Assembly: GCA_916048095.2 (NCBI GenBank)
Contig: OU696592.1
Location: 2,751,915 to 2,815,914, forward strand
Direction: 5' to 3'
Length of the DNA stretch: 64,000 nt
Source: Sacculina carcini
Lineage: Eukaryota; Arthropoda; Thecostraca; Sacculinidae
Shown in pieces: positions 52,663 through 62,048 of the stretch; positions within the stretch are counted from its first letter, which is position 1; each line of letters begins with the position of its first letter. A model generated the notes under the pieces. It was not told where the DNA came from, ran no database searches, and saw only the letters and a list, made by a program, of their open reading frames with translations. The position numbers were made by a program, and so were the translations under genes.

Positions 52663-53085
52663 TTAACTCAATGTAATTATGGGAGGTAATGGGTTAAAAC
52701 TATTGTGTCCACACTTGTAGCATAACACACCTGCTCCCGTGCTGGGCCGATGTTTGGTCGGAGCTGGCGATGCCTCTGCACCGCTGCGCCTCATCGTTAT
52801 TTTGGCCGTTTTCGGTGCAGCGGCGGCGCTAGGCGGAGGCGGTGGCGGTGGTGTGGGTGTCGCTAGACAATGCGGAGCCACAGTCCAACTGGAATGCTGG
52901 CAGGCAGCCAAGTTGAGCGACAATGGCGCTTCAACTGCAGGCGATACGTGAGCAGAAACTAGATCGCAGAGAGCGCCATCTAGTAGCGAGTTTGGAACGC
53001 ACACTGCGGAAAGTGTCGTGTTGGTGTGCAGCGTTTCGGCCGATCTGTGTCGACGATTGAGACATGACCGGATGGTAGGTGCCAC
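52663..53085 (-). CDS. Hypothetical 140-residue open frame in a GC-rich patch
   Basis: GC-rich DNA (52720-53100) directly beyond the large array. The minus-strand frame is Ala/Pro/Ser-rich, with a proline run at residues 75-82 and a single CYKCGHN Cys-x2-Cys motif near the C-terminus. The opposite strand is also open and Gly/Ala-rich. I recognise no family. It could be a low-complexity exon or a fragment of a retroelement ORF1. Evidence for real coding is weak. Confidence 0.2.
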   Translation of the reverse strand: MAPTIRSCLNRRHRSAETLHTNTTLSAVCVPNSLLDGALCDLVSAHVSPAVEAPLSLNLAACQHSSWTVAPHCLATPTPPPPPPPSAAAAPKTAKITMRRSGAEASPAPTKHRPSTGAGVLCYKCGHNSFNPLPPIITLS

Positions 53086-53160
53086 AATCCGCGAACCCTC
53101 GTGACTTTGTAGGGTCTGAAATATATGAATAAATATTAATTACGATCTGAGACGCCGTAG

Positions 53161-53553
53161 GTCCGGCCAATAAGTCCGCCTGTCCATTAAGCCCATGCCA
53201 ATTTTTAGTTCTGGTTTACTAGGTTTTTAGTAGCACGCTCCAATAAGCCCACCCAAAAATTTGAAATTTTCTCCGGTAGTATTTTTTAAATGCTCTGTCT
53301 GTTCTACGTATACAGTATGTTGAAAAATTCCGTCCAATTTCTATAATTTTCGTGTTCATTTACGTTTTCCATCAGGCTATTGCACATATGTGTACTTTAT
53401 TAGCATTGTTATAATTCATAAAGAACACAACTTGTCGATTCGGATAAATAATTGACAACTGAATTTTATGACACTGAAATATATCTGGCCATTACGCCCT
53501 TCTTGAAATATAGAGTAGAATTTTAGACTAAGATTTGGGCTTAATGGCCGGGA
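53161..53553. mobile_element. Candidate MITE with repeated CCATTAAGCCC motifs
   Basis: The left edge CCGGCCAATAAGTCCGCC and the inverted right edge CCCGGCCATTAAGCCCAAA match at most positions. The motif is also repeated inside (TCCATTAAGCCCATGCC at 53182, CCAATAAGCCCACCC at 53242, GGCCATTACGCCC at 53488). No clear target duplication was found, so the element limits are uncertain. Confidence 0.35.
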
Positions 53554-53914
53554 TAAACGGTCGTTTATTTTATGCACAATTGTAAAAACGGTATTGCCAA
53601 AGCGATTTGACGATGGGAAAAAAAAGAAATTGTTTTGTTGAAAAGGGAACAATGTGACTGTAGATGCGATTATACAATGTGCATATTTCTATATAATTTA
53701 TGGTTCAGTTTATATATAAATATATGTTGCAGTTGTTGCTGGTGAATTTCATAATTCAGAGTAGCGGTGAGTATGTAGGCAAGAGTTTGTGAGTGCAAGT
53801 GAGAGTCTGAGAGTATTGTATCAAATTGACAAGAAACAAAATATGCATTGAGAGACAAGCGTGGGGCATCGCTATCCCACGCACGCCTGTGGTTGTGTGT
53901 TGAGTCCACTGACA
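53554..53914. other. Unclassified spacer
   Basis: AT-rich. I see nothing recognisable in it. Confidence 0.5.
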
Positions 53915-54233
53915 ACTAGAGATGCAACCTAAAAAAATCGACGGTTTTTTATAAAAAAACGTTTTTTTGCCAAAAAAAACCGCGACCAAGAAAAACACGT
54001 TCTTTTTGTGTTTTTTTGAAGAATCATGTAAACAATTCAAATTATGGAAATTGTATATTTGGGATGTTAAATTAATTATTCTGTATCAACACATGAGTTA
54101 TTGGCATGACTCAAATTAAATTATCATTAAATATGCACAATATAATTTTTATAATGTGTCTGAAAGCCCTAATATCATTGCTTGCACAGTACTGTGCGGC
54201 AATTCTATATACAGTGAAGTTTTGCATTCAATT

Positions 54234-54610
54234 CGATTCAATTTGTGGACTCCGTGGTGTAGTTGTTAGCACACCCGCCTGACAAGCGGGAGGTCCGTGG
54301 TTCGAAACCCGGCGGAGCAGAATTTCATTGGGCGAATTCTACAATCCCACAGCCCCTGTCCACCCAGCAGAAAATGATGGTACCAGATATCAGTCATGAG
54401 TTGTGCCATGCATTCTGGGGAGGTGGCCCTCTCTAATACGTCTTGTGGCCTTTCCATTCGTCCTTGTGGCGCCAGAGAGGGTCGTGGAGTGGAGACCGTG
54501 GAGAGGGTCGGTTCTGCGGTGGCAGCGAGCTGCACGGGGCACACCTGTGTGTTCATAAGCTTCGGCTTCTTCCCGTGTAGCAGCTGTCACTTAACCTTTA
54601 TATTTTAATC
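54234..54610 (+). mobile_element. tRNA-derived SINE, full-length copy
   Basis: A tRNA-like head (54248-54320) is joined to a ~280-bp body (ACAATCCCACAGCCCCTGTC ... GCAGCTGTCACTTAACCTTT). The body is repeated inverted at 61801-62048 without the head. The flanking repeat E lacks this insertion in its second copy (63428/63429), which defines the extra segment as 377 bp. The tail is TAACCTTTATATTTT. A clean target duplication is not visible; ATTCAATT occurs twice on the 5' side. Confidence 0.75.
54248..54320 (+). tRNA. tRNA-Val(GAC)-like sequence forming the SINE head
   Basis: A 73-nt cloverleaf: acceptor GACTCCG pairs with CGGAGCA at 5 of 7 positions; D stem GTGT/GCAC; anticodon stem CCCGC/GCGGG with loop CTGACAA (anticodon GAC); T loop TTCGAAA in the B-box GGTTCGAAACC. 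The T stem has mismatches and the body continues into a repeated sequence, so this is a SINE promoter and not a functional tRNA gene. The A-box-like TGGTGTAGTTGTTAG and the B-box would serve as an internal Pol III promoter. Confidence 0.6.
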
Positions 54611-54942
54611 ATTGAGTTAATCATTGTGTAAGAAAGCAGGGTTTGAGAACCGTTTTTTATGCTAAAATCTGAAACTGTGTTAAAAAAACAACAGGTGGCA
54701 TAATTTTTTATTATTTTTTACATATTACTTTTTTCCTACCAGAAATGAACTACGTTGATTATAATAAGTTTCATCATTTCATTCAGCAGATCAATGATTT
54801 ACAAAAATAAAAGTACAAACACTGCAAATATTTACACAAGTACTACAAATATACACACAAACCCAGTGTCCCTAATGAGACTACGAATAAAAGCGGGAAT
54901 AGGAAAATAATAGATAATAGAAAATAATAGGAAAGAGGAATT

Positions 54943-55146
54943 TTATTCCAGCTCTGAGCGGAATTTTATCATGATACGATGTTCCTCTACCTTCAGTGAA
55001 TATATGGCACATTTCAAGCTTTCTAAGCGTTGGTATTCCGCATCTAATGCCATCTGCAGCCATTGTTTGCTATGTCTCTCGGTCAGTCGATCTGCTGCCA
55101 ACGACGGAAATGTACTTCGTAGAACATTTTTTGCTCTCAATCCCAT
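54943..55146 (-). CDS. 67-residue open frame, possible C-terminal exon of a transposon-type protein
   Basis: Encodes a compact, charged, probably helical segment (RLTERHSKQWLQMALDAEYQ, then HRIMIKFRSELE before TAA) with amino-acid composition unlike the repeat-derived frames. A helix of this kind occurs at the ends of Myb/SANT- or MADF-like proteins, but no diagnostic motif is present. The stop codon lies 2 bp from the end of repeat E, and AATAAA overlaps it. It may be the last exon of a DNA-transposon protein or of an unknown host gene. Confidence 0.35.
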   Translation of the reverse strand: MGLRAKNVLRSTFPSLAADRLTERHSKQWLQMALDAEYQRLESLKCAIYSLKVEEHRIMIKFRSELE

Positions 55147-55378
55147 CGGAATTAATTATTTTTACGACATAAACGTAAGAATTCAATGTTACTCCGACAT
55201 TGTTCCAGCTTTTTAGCTCTGAATAAGTTGATGTCACATAACTTCATGGTTGACGATGTATAGTATAATATTCAATTGACGATAAATACACCTATGCAAG
55301 TGCATAATATAGACATAATATACTGGGTGTGCGCCTGCTTGCTTACGCAGGTCACAATGAGTGCGCTGTATATATGTA
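55147..55378. other. Unclassified spacer
   Basis: No recognised feature. It would hold any intron or upstream exon of the 54943-55146 frame if that is real. Confidence 0.4.
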
Positions 55379-55503
55379 TATATGATGAAAAAAGTATACT
55401 TCATCGGGCACAGTTATTTCTGTATTAATACGACTTTTCGCCTCAACAAGGCTTCATCAAGTGATCACTTGATAAAGATGAAGTATACATTTTTCATCAT
55501 ATA
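55379..55503. mobile_element. 125-bp inverted-repeat element (MITE-like)
   Basis: The ends TATATGATGAAAAAAGTATA and TATACATTTTTCATCATATA are inverted copies (26 of 27 bp, arms 55379-55405 and 55477-55503). The interior has GCTTCATCAAGTGATCACTTG, itself partly palindromic. The whole could fold into a long hairpin. Confidence 0.55.
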
Positions 55504-55539
55504 ACATTACAGGGTGCGTGAGTGCAACTTCTTTATGCG

Positions 55540-55541
<2 letters not shown>

Positions 55542-55618
<77 letters not shown>
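55542..55618. repeat. (AT)n microsatellite, 77 bp
   Basis: A pure AT run between TTTATGCGGA and CGTACACGATG. Confidence 0.95.
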
Positions 55619-55619
<1 letters not shown>

Positions 55620-56113
55620 GTACACGATGATACTAGAGCGTTTCGGAGAGCCGCGAGGGGCTGCGACAACGCTAGCTTCATTGAATTATAGTGTCGTTGA
55701 TACGTGCACATACTTGTAGATGCATTTGCTGTTGGCGTGCACATATATACACATACATACACATTCACACATATGTGCACATCCTTACACACACACACAT
55801 ACATATACACGTACACATACACACACGTACACATACACACACGTACACACATACACACGCATACACATACATACATATACACTGTCACTGGTGAAGATCA
55901 AAGCATACACACACATTCAAACACACACTGACACACACACACACATGCATTCCTCTTACAGCGATGCTCGACATCTCTTTGTGCCTGAGATCATTTTTGT
56001 GCACACAAAGCTGTGTCTGTGTATGTATGTATGTGTGTGTGTGTGTTTGCGTGTGTGTATTTGTGTGTATGTTCTTAATAGTTGTTCTTACAAGTTGTCT
56101 TCGCCTGAATGAG
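55619..56113. repeat. CA/CATA- and TG-rich microsatellite region
   Basis: 55740-55955 is a compound ACACATAC/CACACGTACA tract and 56020-56070 is TG-rich. The tract nearest 56114 may be the simple-repeat tail of the minus-strand CR1-like LINE. The TH/HIHTYT-type open frames are artefacts. Confidence 0.85.
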
Positions 56114-57120
56114 TCAGAGGCTCGTGACCCCCACCTTCCAGTTGTCACATGTCTTCTTAAACAGTTGTGTCGTTGGCTGGTGCACGACGTCGCTTAGTAA
56201 CCTATTCAATCTTTCTATAACTCTGTTTGGGAAATTATGTTTTTGGATGTCTTTTTTAATACTGCGTTTTTAAACACCAACATTGTTATTCATACTAAAT
56301 TTTGTGAATTTATACAACTTCCGATTATATATTTTTTCTTTCCCCTTAAGACATCTATACACTCTGATAAAATCCCCTCTAACTCTCCTATCTTCTAGCG
56401 TTGTCAAACCTAACTTTTATAACCTGTTGAAATATGCCAAATATTTGATGCTTCCTAATATTTTTGTGGATGATTTCTTTACCTTCACCAATTGTTTAAT
56501 CTGTTTTTGCAAATGTGGATTCCAAACTATTTCTGCGTGTTCCAATGTGGGCCGAATGGTGGATGTACATGGAAATACATGTTTGTTTGTTTGTGTTTGT
56601 AATCAATTTCGCTAGTATCCCTTGACCAATGTACGAAAATGATGTTTTTATGTTAGATATCTTCTTATTCGCTTTACTTACTATATTAGAAATGTGACCT
56701 TCTGGGGAAAAGCTGCTATGAACTATTACTCCGGGGGCTTTCTCTTTGGAGACTTCCATTAACTCAGTATCGTTCAACTTGTACCCCCAGAAAACCGTTC
56801 GTGTCCTCTTCCAAAGCGTTTGACATGTCACTCGACATTAAATGGCATTTGCTATTTGGTACTGCAGTTTGAAAGTTTCTACAATCTTACAGTTCCTACA
56901 GTTCCGACAATATTCTATGCAGGATATATTTGTTTGTAGTTTAATATCATCTGCAAACAAGTTAATATACACGCCACTCGGAACGGTTTTCTCAATGTCA
57001 TTTAGGTGTATCATGAAGAAGATTGGTGCGAGCACAGTGCCCTGAGGCACACGTAATGAGTTGCCTAATATTTCGCTTGGCTCAGTCATACTTGACTTCA
57101 CAGTAAGATTATGTGCAGGC
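56114..57120 (-). pseudogene. CR1/Jockey-like LINE reverse transcriptase, 5'-truncated and frameshifted
   Basis: On the minus strand it enters the reverse transcriptase just before motif B (LRVPQGTVLAPIFFMIHLND). Motif C FADDIKLQTNIS follows, then, after a frameshift near 56835, the thumb region YKLNDTELMEVSKEKAPGVI with SKANKKISNIK. Past further frameshifts come KLGLTTLEDRRVRGDFIRVY (about 56350-56420) and the conserved C-terminus KDIQKHNFPNRVIERLNRLL, with the stop TGA at 56116-56114. These are CR1-type motifs. FADD is intact, but at least three frame breaks and loss of the endonuclease and fingers make it dead. An ACACA-rich tail follows the stop. Confidence 0.8.
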
Positions 57121-57238
57121 CGCATCGAGCCACTATGTATGTATGTGTATGTGCGTATTTAGTTGAGCGTTTATGTGTATATGTATGTGTGCGTGTCTAA
57201 GTGTGTTACGCTAGCAGCTATACATAACACTAAACTTT
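57121..57238 (-). repeat. ACAT/ACAC-rich 3' tail of the PHD-finger LINE
   Basis: Minus strand, directly after the stop of the nuclease-like domain: AGCTGCTAGCGTAACACACT, then CACACATACATATACACATA and CACATACACATACATACATA. It abuts the truncated start of the CR1-like LINE. Confidence 0.55.
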
Positions 57239-57962
57239 TTATGGAGGCAGCGTTACCACTAATGACAGCCCGGCTAATCCGCTGCCGAAGCCAGGCCGTG
57301 TCTCGCGGCCCCCCACACGTTCTATGATTTTTCCCTCACGAGTTTCATGAAATCCTCCAAGGACACCCCCATCACACCGCTGGTCTCGACAGGCAGCGGT
57401 AGGAAATGGTACCAATGCCCGGCGTAGCGCCGCTTCGTGCTTTCTTTTGCCCTGCGCTGCTGCCCTAGGAGTGAACACACCGTCTAGCAGATGTGTATTG
57501 CAGAAAATATTGACGCAGGCCACGTCATAGAGCAGCGACTTTCCGTGCTGCAGTGAGAACACGGTAATTCTGTCCGGTCGGCGGCCGTCGCCGCGGTCCA
57601 GGCCTCGTGGCTCCAGCATCGCTGTGCCTCCTTCCGACGCCAAACTGCGGTGAATGATGTCGTTCAGCGCTGTGTAGCGTAACTGGCGGTCTTCATTGCG
57701 ACAGCAGGAGAGGATATGGTGGCCCACCTGTTGGTTGTGGCTCCACAGCGATATCTGTGCCGTTCTTGCACTGCGGCGCCAAGTCACAACGCCACGCCGA
57801 CTCGGACAGCTTCGTCCGGCAGCAGCTGACCGAGGGTGGCGACAGGCAGCACTGATAACCAAGTGCCGCTGTGAGGAACGGCCGCGGCCAGGAGACGGGC
57901 TCGGTCCAACTAATTAGTGCTTCTGAGGAGGTGCTGCTGACGGACGGAGGACGATCGCTCAT
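57239..57962 (-). pseudogene. C-terminal zinc-knuckle and PD-(D/E)XK-like nuclease domain of the LINE
   Basis: Read in two frames: first CDLAPQCKNGTDIAV (57962-57693 frame), then a 207-codon frame with GHHILSC (residues 47-53), RYTALNDIIHRSL (62-74), LEPRGLDRGDGRRPDRIT (83-100) and LLYDVACV (110-117). The canonical family pattern has RPDG-x-WD; here PDG is PDR and WD is YD, so the presumed catalytic acidic residues remain but neighbours have changed. The last ~80 residues before TAA at 57241-57239 are Gly/Arg-rich and not recognisable. Nuclease function is inferred from pattern only. Confidence 0.6.
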
Positions 57963-58227
57963 CCAGATGATGCTGGTTCAGCGGCTCGCTAGTGGTGAAA
58001 TCTGGGCACATGGTTTCCACAAACTTCCGATTGCTGCAACCAGAGAGCAAGGTCTGTCATCGCTTGTGAGGTGGCTTATATGACTGACCAAGTCTCTGGT
58101 GGCTTCCAGCTATGCGATATGGGCAAGTAGTGACACGTCGCTCAGCCATATGGCTCCGACAATTCCGTGTCGGACCGGGAGAGACGCTTGCAGCAATTGT
58201 GCGTCTGACATGGTCAAATTGCAGCAG

Positions 58228-59138
58228 TCACTGATCGCCGATTACAACTGCTGGTCGATGGTGTTCATCTGCTCGCGACTCAGGTACACCGGTGCTGCTC
58301 TCAGCAAATACATTGTCCGCGGCACAGACGCGCACCGACTGAGAAAGAACAGTGCCGGGTGCAAGCCGATCATGGCTGAACGCTGAATCAGCAGGGACGT
58401 CTGGGCCTCGATTTTGTTCAGCGCATCTGTAATGCCGCCCGTTTGAATTGGTGCGCCAAGCAGATGGAGGTCGAAAGAGCGGCGTGATTGTGGCTGAAGC
58501 GAGGAGTGATATTGCGGCAGCGGTCGAGTGCTCGGTCTCTGCTGTTGGTTGTATGCCAGTGGCTGGACATAAACTGACAACATCACATTTTCCTGCGTTT
58601 ATCTCGAGGCCGATGCTGCCGAGGGCCTGGGATCGACTGAAGTCTGCGATTACCACTTCCCTCGGCCTGCCAGCTTGGCGTTGTCCAGATACCACACGTT
58701 CAAGGGCAACTGGAGTGATTGGGCCACTGGGACGACGGCGAGGGCGAACAAGACGGGCTAAAGCGGATCTCCTTCTTGTATGCCGCGACGGTATCAGATT
58801 TGCGGCGTGCCGTGGTACAGAGGGATGGACTGACTGTACGCCTGCTGGACGAGCGGCAGTGCTGCGGTGAAAGACCGTCCAACCTCGGAAATCGGCGCAT
58901 GCCGACTCACAGTGTTGAAGGCGGTGGGCACATCCAGCTTCAGCAGAATTTGACCATGCCGACCATCCGTCTCGCTTGTGAAGGCGCGCGTGGGGTGCAC
59001 GGGCGCTTCGCAGCCAAGGTCGCAGCCCACTCCGAGCTGAACGGGGCGCAACTGCTGTGCGACAGATCTCGACATCTTCCCGGCGACTAATTTGCTTAGT
59101 AGGCGCCGTTGAACGCTGCCAAAAGCTACTGGGCGCAA
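58228..59138 (-). pseudogene. Reverse transcriptase core of the PHD-finger LINE
   Basis: The 114-codon island at 59138-58794 opens RPVAFGSVQRRLLSKLVAGK, followed by LRPVQLGVGCDLGCEAPVHP and motif A LLKLDVPTAFNTVSR (Asp codon complement at 58932-58934), then VQQAYSQSIPLYHG. Motif C is read in another frame as VWYLDNAKLAG (58680-58685 holds Asp-Asn), so the second catalytic Asp of the usual YLDD is lost. IGLEINAGKCDVVSL follows at about 58620-58560, as expected after motif C. The frame shifts near 58660 and again around 58480. Confidence 0.75.
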
Positions 59139-59320
59139 TCCGCCGGATTTATTGCGCAGTGCGATCAGTCACGCGCTGTAGAAAGCGTCGGGCACAACAT
59201 CGGGAATGCGACCGTGTACGCAGCAGTTGCACAACTCCGTTAGAGCCCGCAAAAGCTAGATGCTAGCTTCAGCTGTTCATGGAGCGATTACCAAAGGGTG
59301 GTGCAGATGTCCAGTCCCAT

Positions 59321-60232
59321 CTAGTTCCCTAAAATAAAATTTGGAATCAAATTTATGACGATGCGGACTTCGTGCTCCTCGAATAACAGCTCTGCTCCAA
59401 CGGTGTGTGTCTGAAGCTGCTCGCCCAAAGCCGACGGGTGTTTACGCTCGAGCTCCTCTAGCACCGCGTCGTTGTATCCGGCCAGGTAGTCACTGGACGT
59501 CAACAGCTGGAGAGCCTCACCAATATCGCCATCGTCGCACTTTGCTCTGACTCAGCGAACTCAAGCCTTGTCCTTGTCCTGCTGTAACCACGGTCGTTTT
59601 GGCGTCCTTCGGTGTTTGGGTGCTGATGTTTCGGTGCTTATTGGGTGTGTTAAAGCATAATATAGCAGTTTCCACTAGGCCGAGAGGGAACGCTGCTCGA
59701 GAGCCGCCGTGATGTGCTGGGCGAGATCGATCGAAACCCGATGACGCAGCGCACGTGGGACGTGCTGACACACTCGGCGTTGCTGCCTGAGCTCAGCAAG
59801 CGAATCAGCCAGATCTACCGGAGTGGTGGTGTTGTTACCATCGACTGGCGGGTCCACGTTGTCATCAACACCGCTGCGGTGCAAGCAGGCCCCGCAATAC
59901 CACACCGAAAAAACGTCTGCCTGTGCCAGGGTGATTCTCATGCAAGTGAGATGGAAATACCGCTCACTTAGCGCACAGGAAATTGCTCTCCTTCTTCTGT
60001 TAGCGGTGCCGCAGTGATGGCAGGCCTGTGAACGATCGGATCCTTCGCCTACGCTCGGGGATCGCTCAAACCTGTACCACGACCGTTGGCAGCATGCGAG
60101 ACGACACGGCGCGGACGATCTGCAGTGTGAAGTGAGACGGCATCGTTCCAAGAAGACGCAGTTCATCATAATCTCGCTGCGTTCGCAAATGTTCGTGCTG
60201 ACCGACAGCTGTGTGGGCATTTCAAGACACAC
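59321..60232 (-). pseudogene. N-terminal part of the LINE with PHD-like zinc finger
   Basis: The 185-codon frame (60232-59675) contains a C-x2-C-x11-C-x2-S-x4-H-x2-C-x15-C-x2-C array: CHHCG, ISCALSERYFHLTC and WYCGAC. This is a PHD-type C4HC3 spacing with the fourth ligand Cys changed to Ser. Such fingers in LINE proteins are presumed to bind chromatin or nucleic acid. Downstream, in another frame, LTSSDYLAGYNDAVLEELER and KHPSALGEQL (59503-59400) match the linker that precedes the RT domain in this LINE family. An intact ATG-started protein cannot be read. Confidence 0.6.
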
Positions 60233-60723
60233 GACGCCAACAAATCATTGACTGTCAACCGGCACTTATTGGTGATCCTCGTCTTTGTCCGGCATTGTCG
60301 CCACGTAGCTGCAGGTAGATTGCGGTTTAGTGACATCTGGCGCTGGGTGAATGTCAAAAAATGCCTCGTTCACGCTCATTAACAATAACGAAAACAAGTA
60401 GTCACTCAATTTAATATAAAACCTAAGTTCCCTCAATTCTCTCAACACGGGTTTTCCTACATGATTTTCAACACAAACGAAGGCCAAATTTATCTAGTTT
60501 CACCTGGAAATTAATCAAAACTTTAGCAATTTTCACAGAGCGTCACGGTTCATAACACCCCTGATGCAGCATTGTAGCACGCGAGGTCACAATCCATGAC
60601 ATACCCTATACTCCCACTCAAACAACAACTATCAAAGACCTGATACCCTATCGAGATTTCACACAAAGCTTAGACCTCAACCAGACACTTCCACTCGCAA
60701 CAACGCTCAAACTCAAGCACTAA
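60233..60723. other. Possible 5' leader of the LINE, otherwise unclassified
   Basis: Composition shifts from GC-rich to AT-rich around 60350. No start site, promoter or repeat boundary could be recognised. Confidence 0.4.
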
Positions 60724-60809
60724 CTGTGTGTGAGTGTATATGTGTGTATGCGTGTGTGTCTGTGTGTATTTACCTCTGTCTTCGTGTGTTTGCGTGTGTA
60801 CTTGTGTCT

Positions 60810-60864
<55 letters not shown>

Positions 60865-61150
60865 TGTGTCTGTATGTGTGTGCTTGGGTGTGCGTGTGTG
60901 TCTGTATGTGTGATTGTGCGTGTGTGTGTGTGAGTGTGAGTATGTGTGTGTGTGTGCCTGTGTGTGTGTTTTTTGTGTATGTGTGTATGTATATGTGTAT
61001 ATCTGTCTATCTGTCTCTCTGCAAGTGTTGGTGTTTGCGCGTGCGTGTGTGTGTGTGTGTCTGTTCGTGTCTGTCTCTCTGTCCTTCTGTGTATGTCTGT
61101 CTCTCTGTCAGCGTCTGTGTATGTGTGTATGTATATGTGTGTTTGTGTGT
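60724..61150 (+). repeat. Compound (TG)n / TGTC microsatellite, ~430 bp
   Basis: TG-rich with CTGTCTCTCTG interludes; the purest stretch is (TG)n at 60817-60860. All frames are open and give Cys-Val or Thr-His repeats, which are not proteins. It ends with a tandem 16-bp GATTTTTATTAGTCAT (61151 and 61174). Confidence 0.95.
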
Positions 61151-61189
61151 GATTTTTATTAGTCATTAAGCATGATTTTTATTAGTCAT

Positions 61190-61359
61190 CTGATGGTTAG
61201 CGGATGAAGATTGAAGATTTGACTGGAGATAAAATCAAGGACACCTGTGCAAGCATGAAAAAAAGAAGTAATTTCATAGCGTCGTTTATACTCCGCTGTA
61301 TAATGTGTTTTACAAATATATTCATGTATTGACAGCGTGTGTAATGAGTTTGTTGTGAT
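61190..61359. other. Unclassified spacer
   Basis: Nothing recognisable. Confidence 0.4.
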
Positions 61360-61567
61360 CAGTGGCTGCACCAGTTTCCCATTTTCCCGTTGGCGATGTT
61401 GAATGTTGAATGGGGCTGATGAAAACGATGCAGGGGCTGGCGAAACATGAGAAACTACACTGGAAATGTTCATGTTCAGGATTTTTGGAGGACTCAGGGA
61501 GGATCGGTAACTTTTTGAAGGACATTCATCTCCTTCAGCCCCCCCCCCCCCCCTGGCGCCACCACTG
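61360..61567. mobile_element. hAT-like MITE, 208 bp
   Basis: Left end CAGTGGCTGCACCAG; right end read inward is CAGTGGTGGCGCCAG, preceded on the plus strand by a C17-like run. The flanking 8-mers GTTGTGAT (61352-61359) and GCTGTGAT (61568-61575) match at 7 of 8 positions, fitting a hAT 8-bp target duplication. Same CAGTGG start as 10887-11306. Non-coding. Confidence 0.65.
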
Positions 61568-61800
61568 GCTGTGATGTAATCGAGCGACGAGCACACATAT
61601 ATCTCACACTTATGATGCTTCTTGATATTTTCCCTTTGGATGTATTTGCTGTAGCAAAAATTTTCCAATTCAAATATTGACTGTTAATCGGGGATGCAAT
61701 AAGTCATACATAATATAAAAATACGATAATATAATATATTATAATATAAGGTGAATATATTCTAGATATCTAAAAAGAGGACACCTTTGTACGTGCTTTC

Positions 61801-62048
61801 AAAGGTTAAAGGTTAAATGCCTAAGTGGCAGCTGCTACACGGGAAGAAGCCAAAGCTTATGAACACACAGGCGTGCCCCGTGCAGCCCGCTGCCACCGCA
61901 GAACCGACCCTCTCCACGCTATGGCGCCACAAGGACGTAAGACGTATTAGAGAGGGCCACCTCCCCAGAATGCATGGCACAACTCATGACTGATATCTGG
62001 TACCATTTACTGCTGGGTTGACAGGGGCTGTGGGATTGTAGAATTCAC
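61801..62048 (-). mobile_element. SINE, 5'-truncated copy
   Basis: Reverse complement of the body of the SINE at 54234-54610, sharing TACACGGGAAGAAGCC, AGAGAGGGCCACCTCCCCAG and GGGGCTGTGGGATTGTAGAA. The tRNA-like head is missing; similarity stops near GAATTCACCCC at 62048. The 3' tail carries two AACCTTT units (minus strand). Confidence 0.8.

Larger units (their letters stand above)
53915..54940 (-). repeat. Repeat E copy 1 (hAT-like end), interrupted by a SINE
   Basis: Matches 63098-63757 except for 54234-54610, which is extra here. The left end ACTAGAGATGCAACCT followed by AAAAATCGACGGTTTTTTAT resembles hAT terminal sequence (TAGAGATGC with A/T runs around ACGG). The right end, GGAAAGAGGAA, meets the stop codon of a minus-strand open frame at 54943-55146, so repeat E could be the 3' untranslated part of a DNA transposon. 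Superfamily assignment is tentative. Confidence 0.6.
57239..60232 (-). mobile_element. LINE with PHD-like finger, RT and C-terminal nuclease-like domain (degenerate, ~3 kb)
   Basis: Three coding islands lie in order on the minus strand: a PHD-like finger region (60232-59675) and its downstream linker (to 59321), an RT core (59138-58228) and a C-terminal zinc/nuclease-like domain (57962-57239). All are in GC-rich DNA unlike the surroundings, with the reading frame changing between and within islands. The order matches a LINE family whose C-terminal domain follows the pattern HGLSC ... RPDG ... WD, known from many invertebrate genomes. The 5' part is short and the element is frameshifted throughout, so it is not active. 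Confidence 0.65.

Noticed and set aside
54248-54320. A functional nuclear tRNA-Val gene
   Set aside because: Acceptor and T-stem mismatches, no Pol III terminator right after it, and continuation into a body repeated elsewhere favour a SINE head.
57696-59266. Plus-strand open frames in the GC-rich LINE region
   Set aside because: They are antisense to recognisable RT, finger and nuclease-like domains on the minus strand.
60720-61169. 147- and 148-codon open frames on both strands
   Set aside because: Translation of a TG/CA microsatellite.
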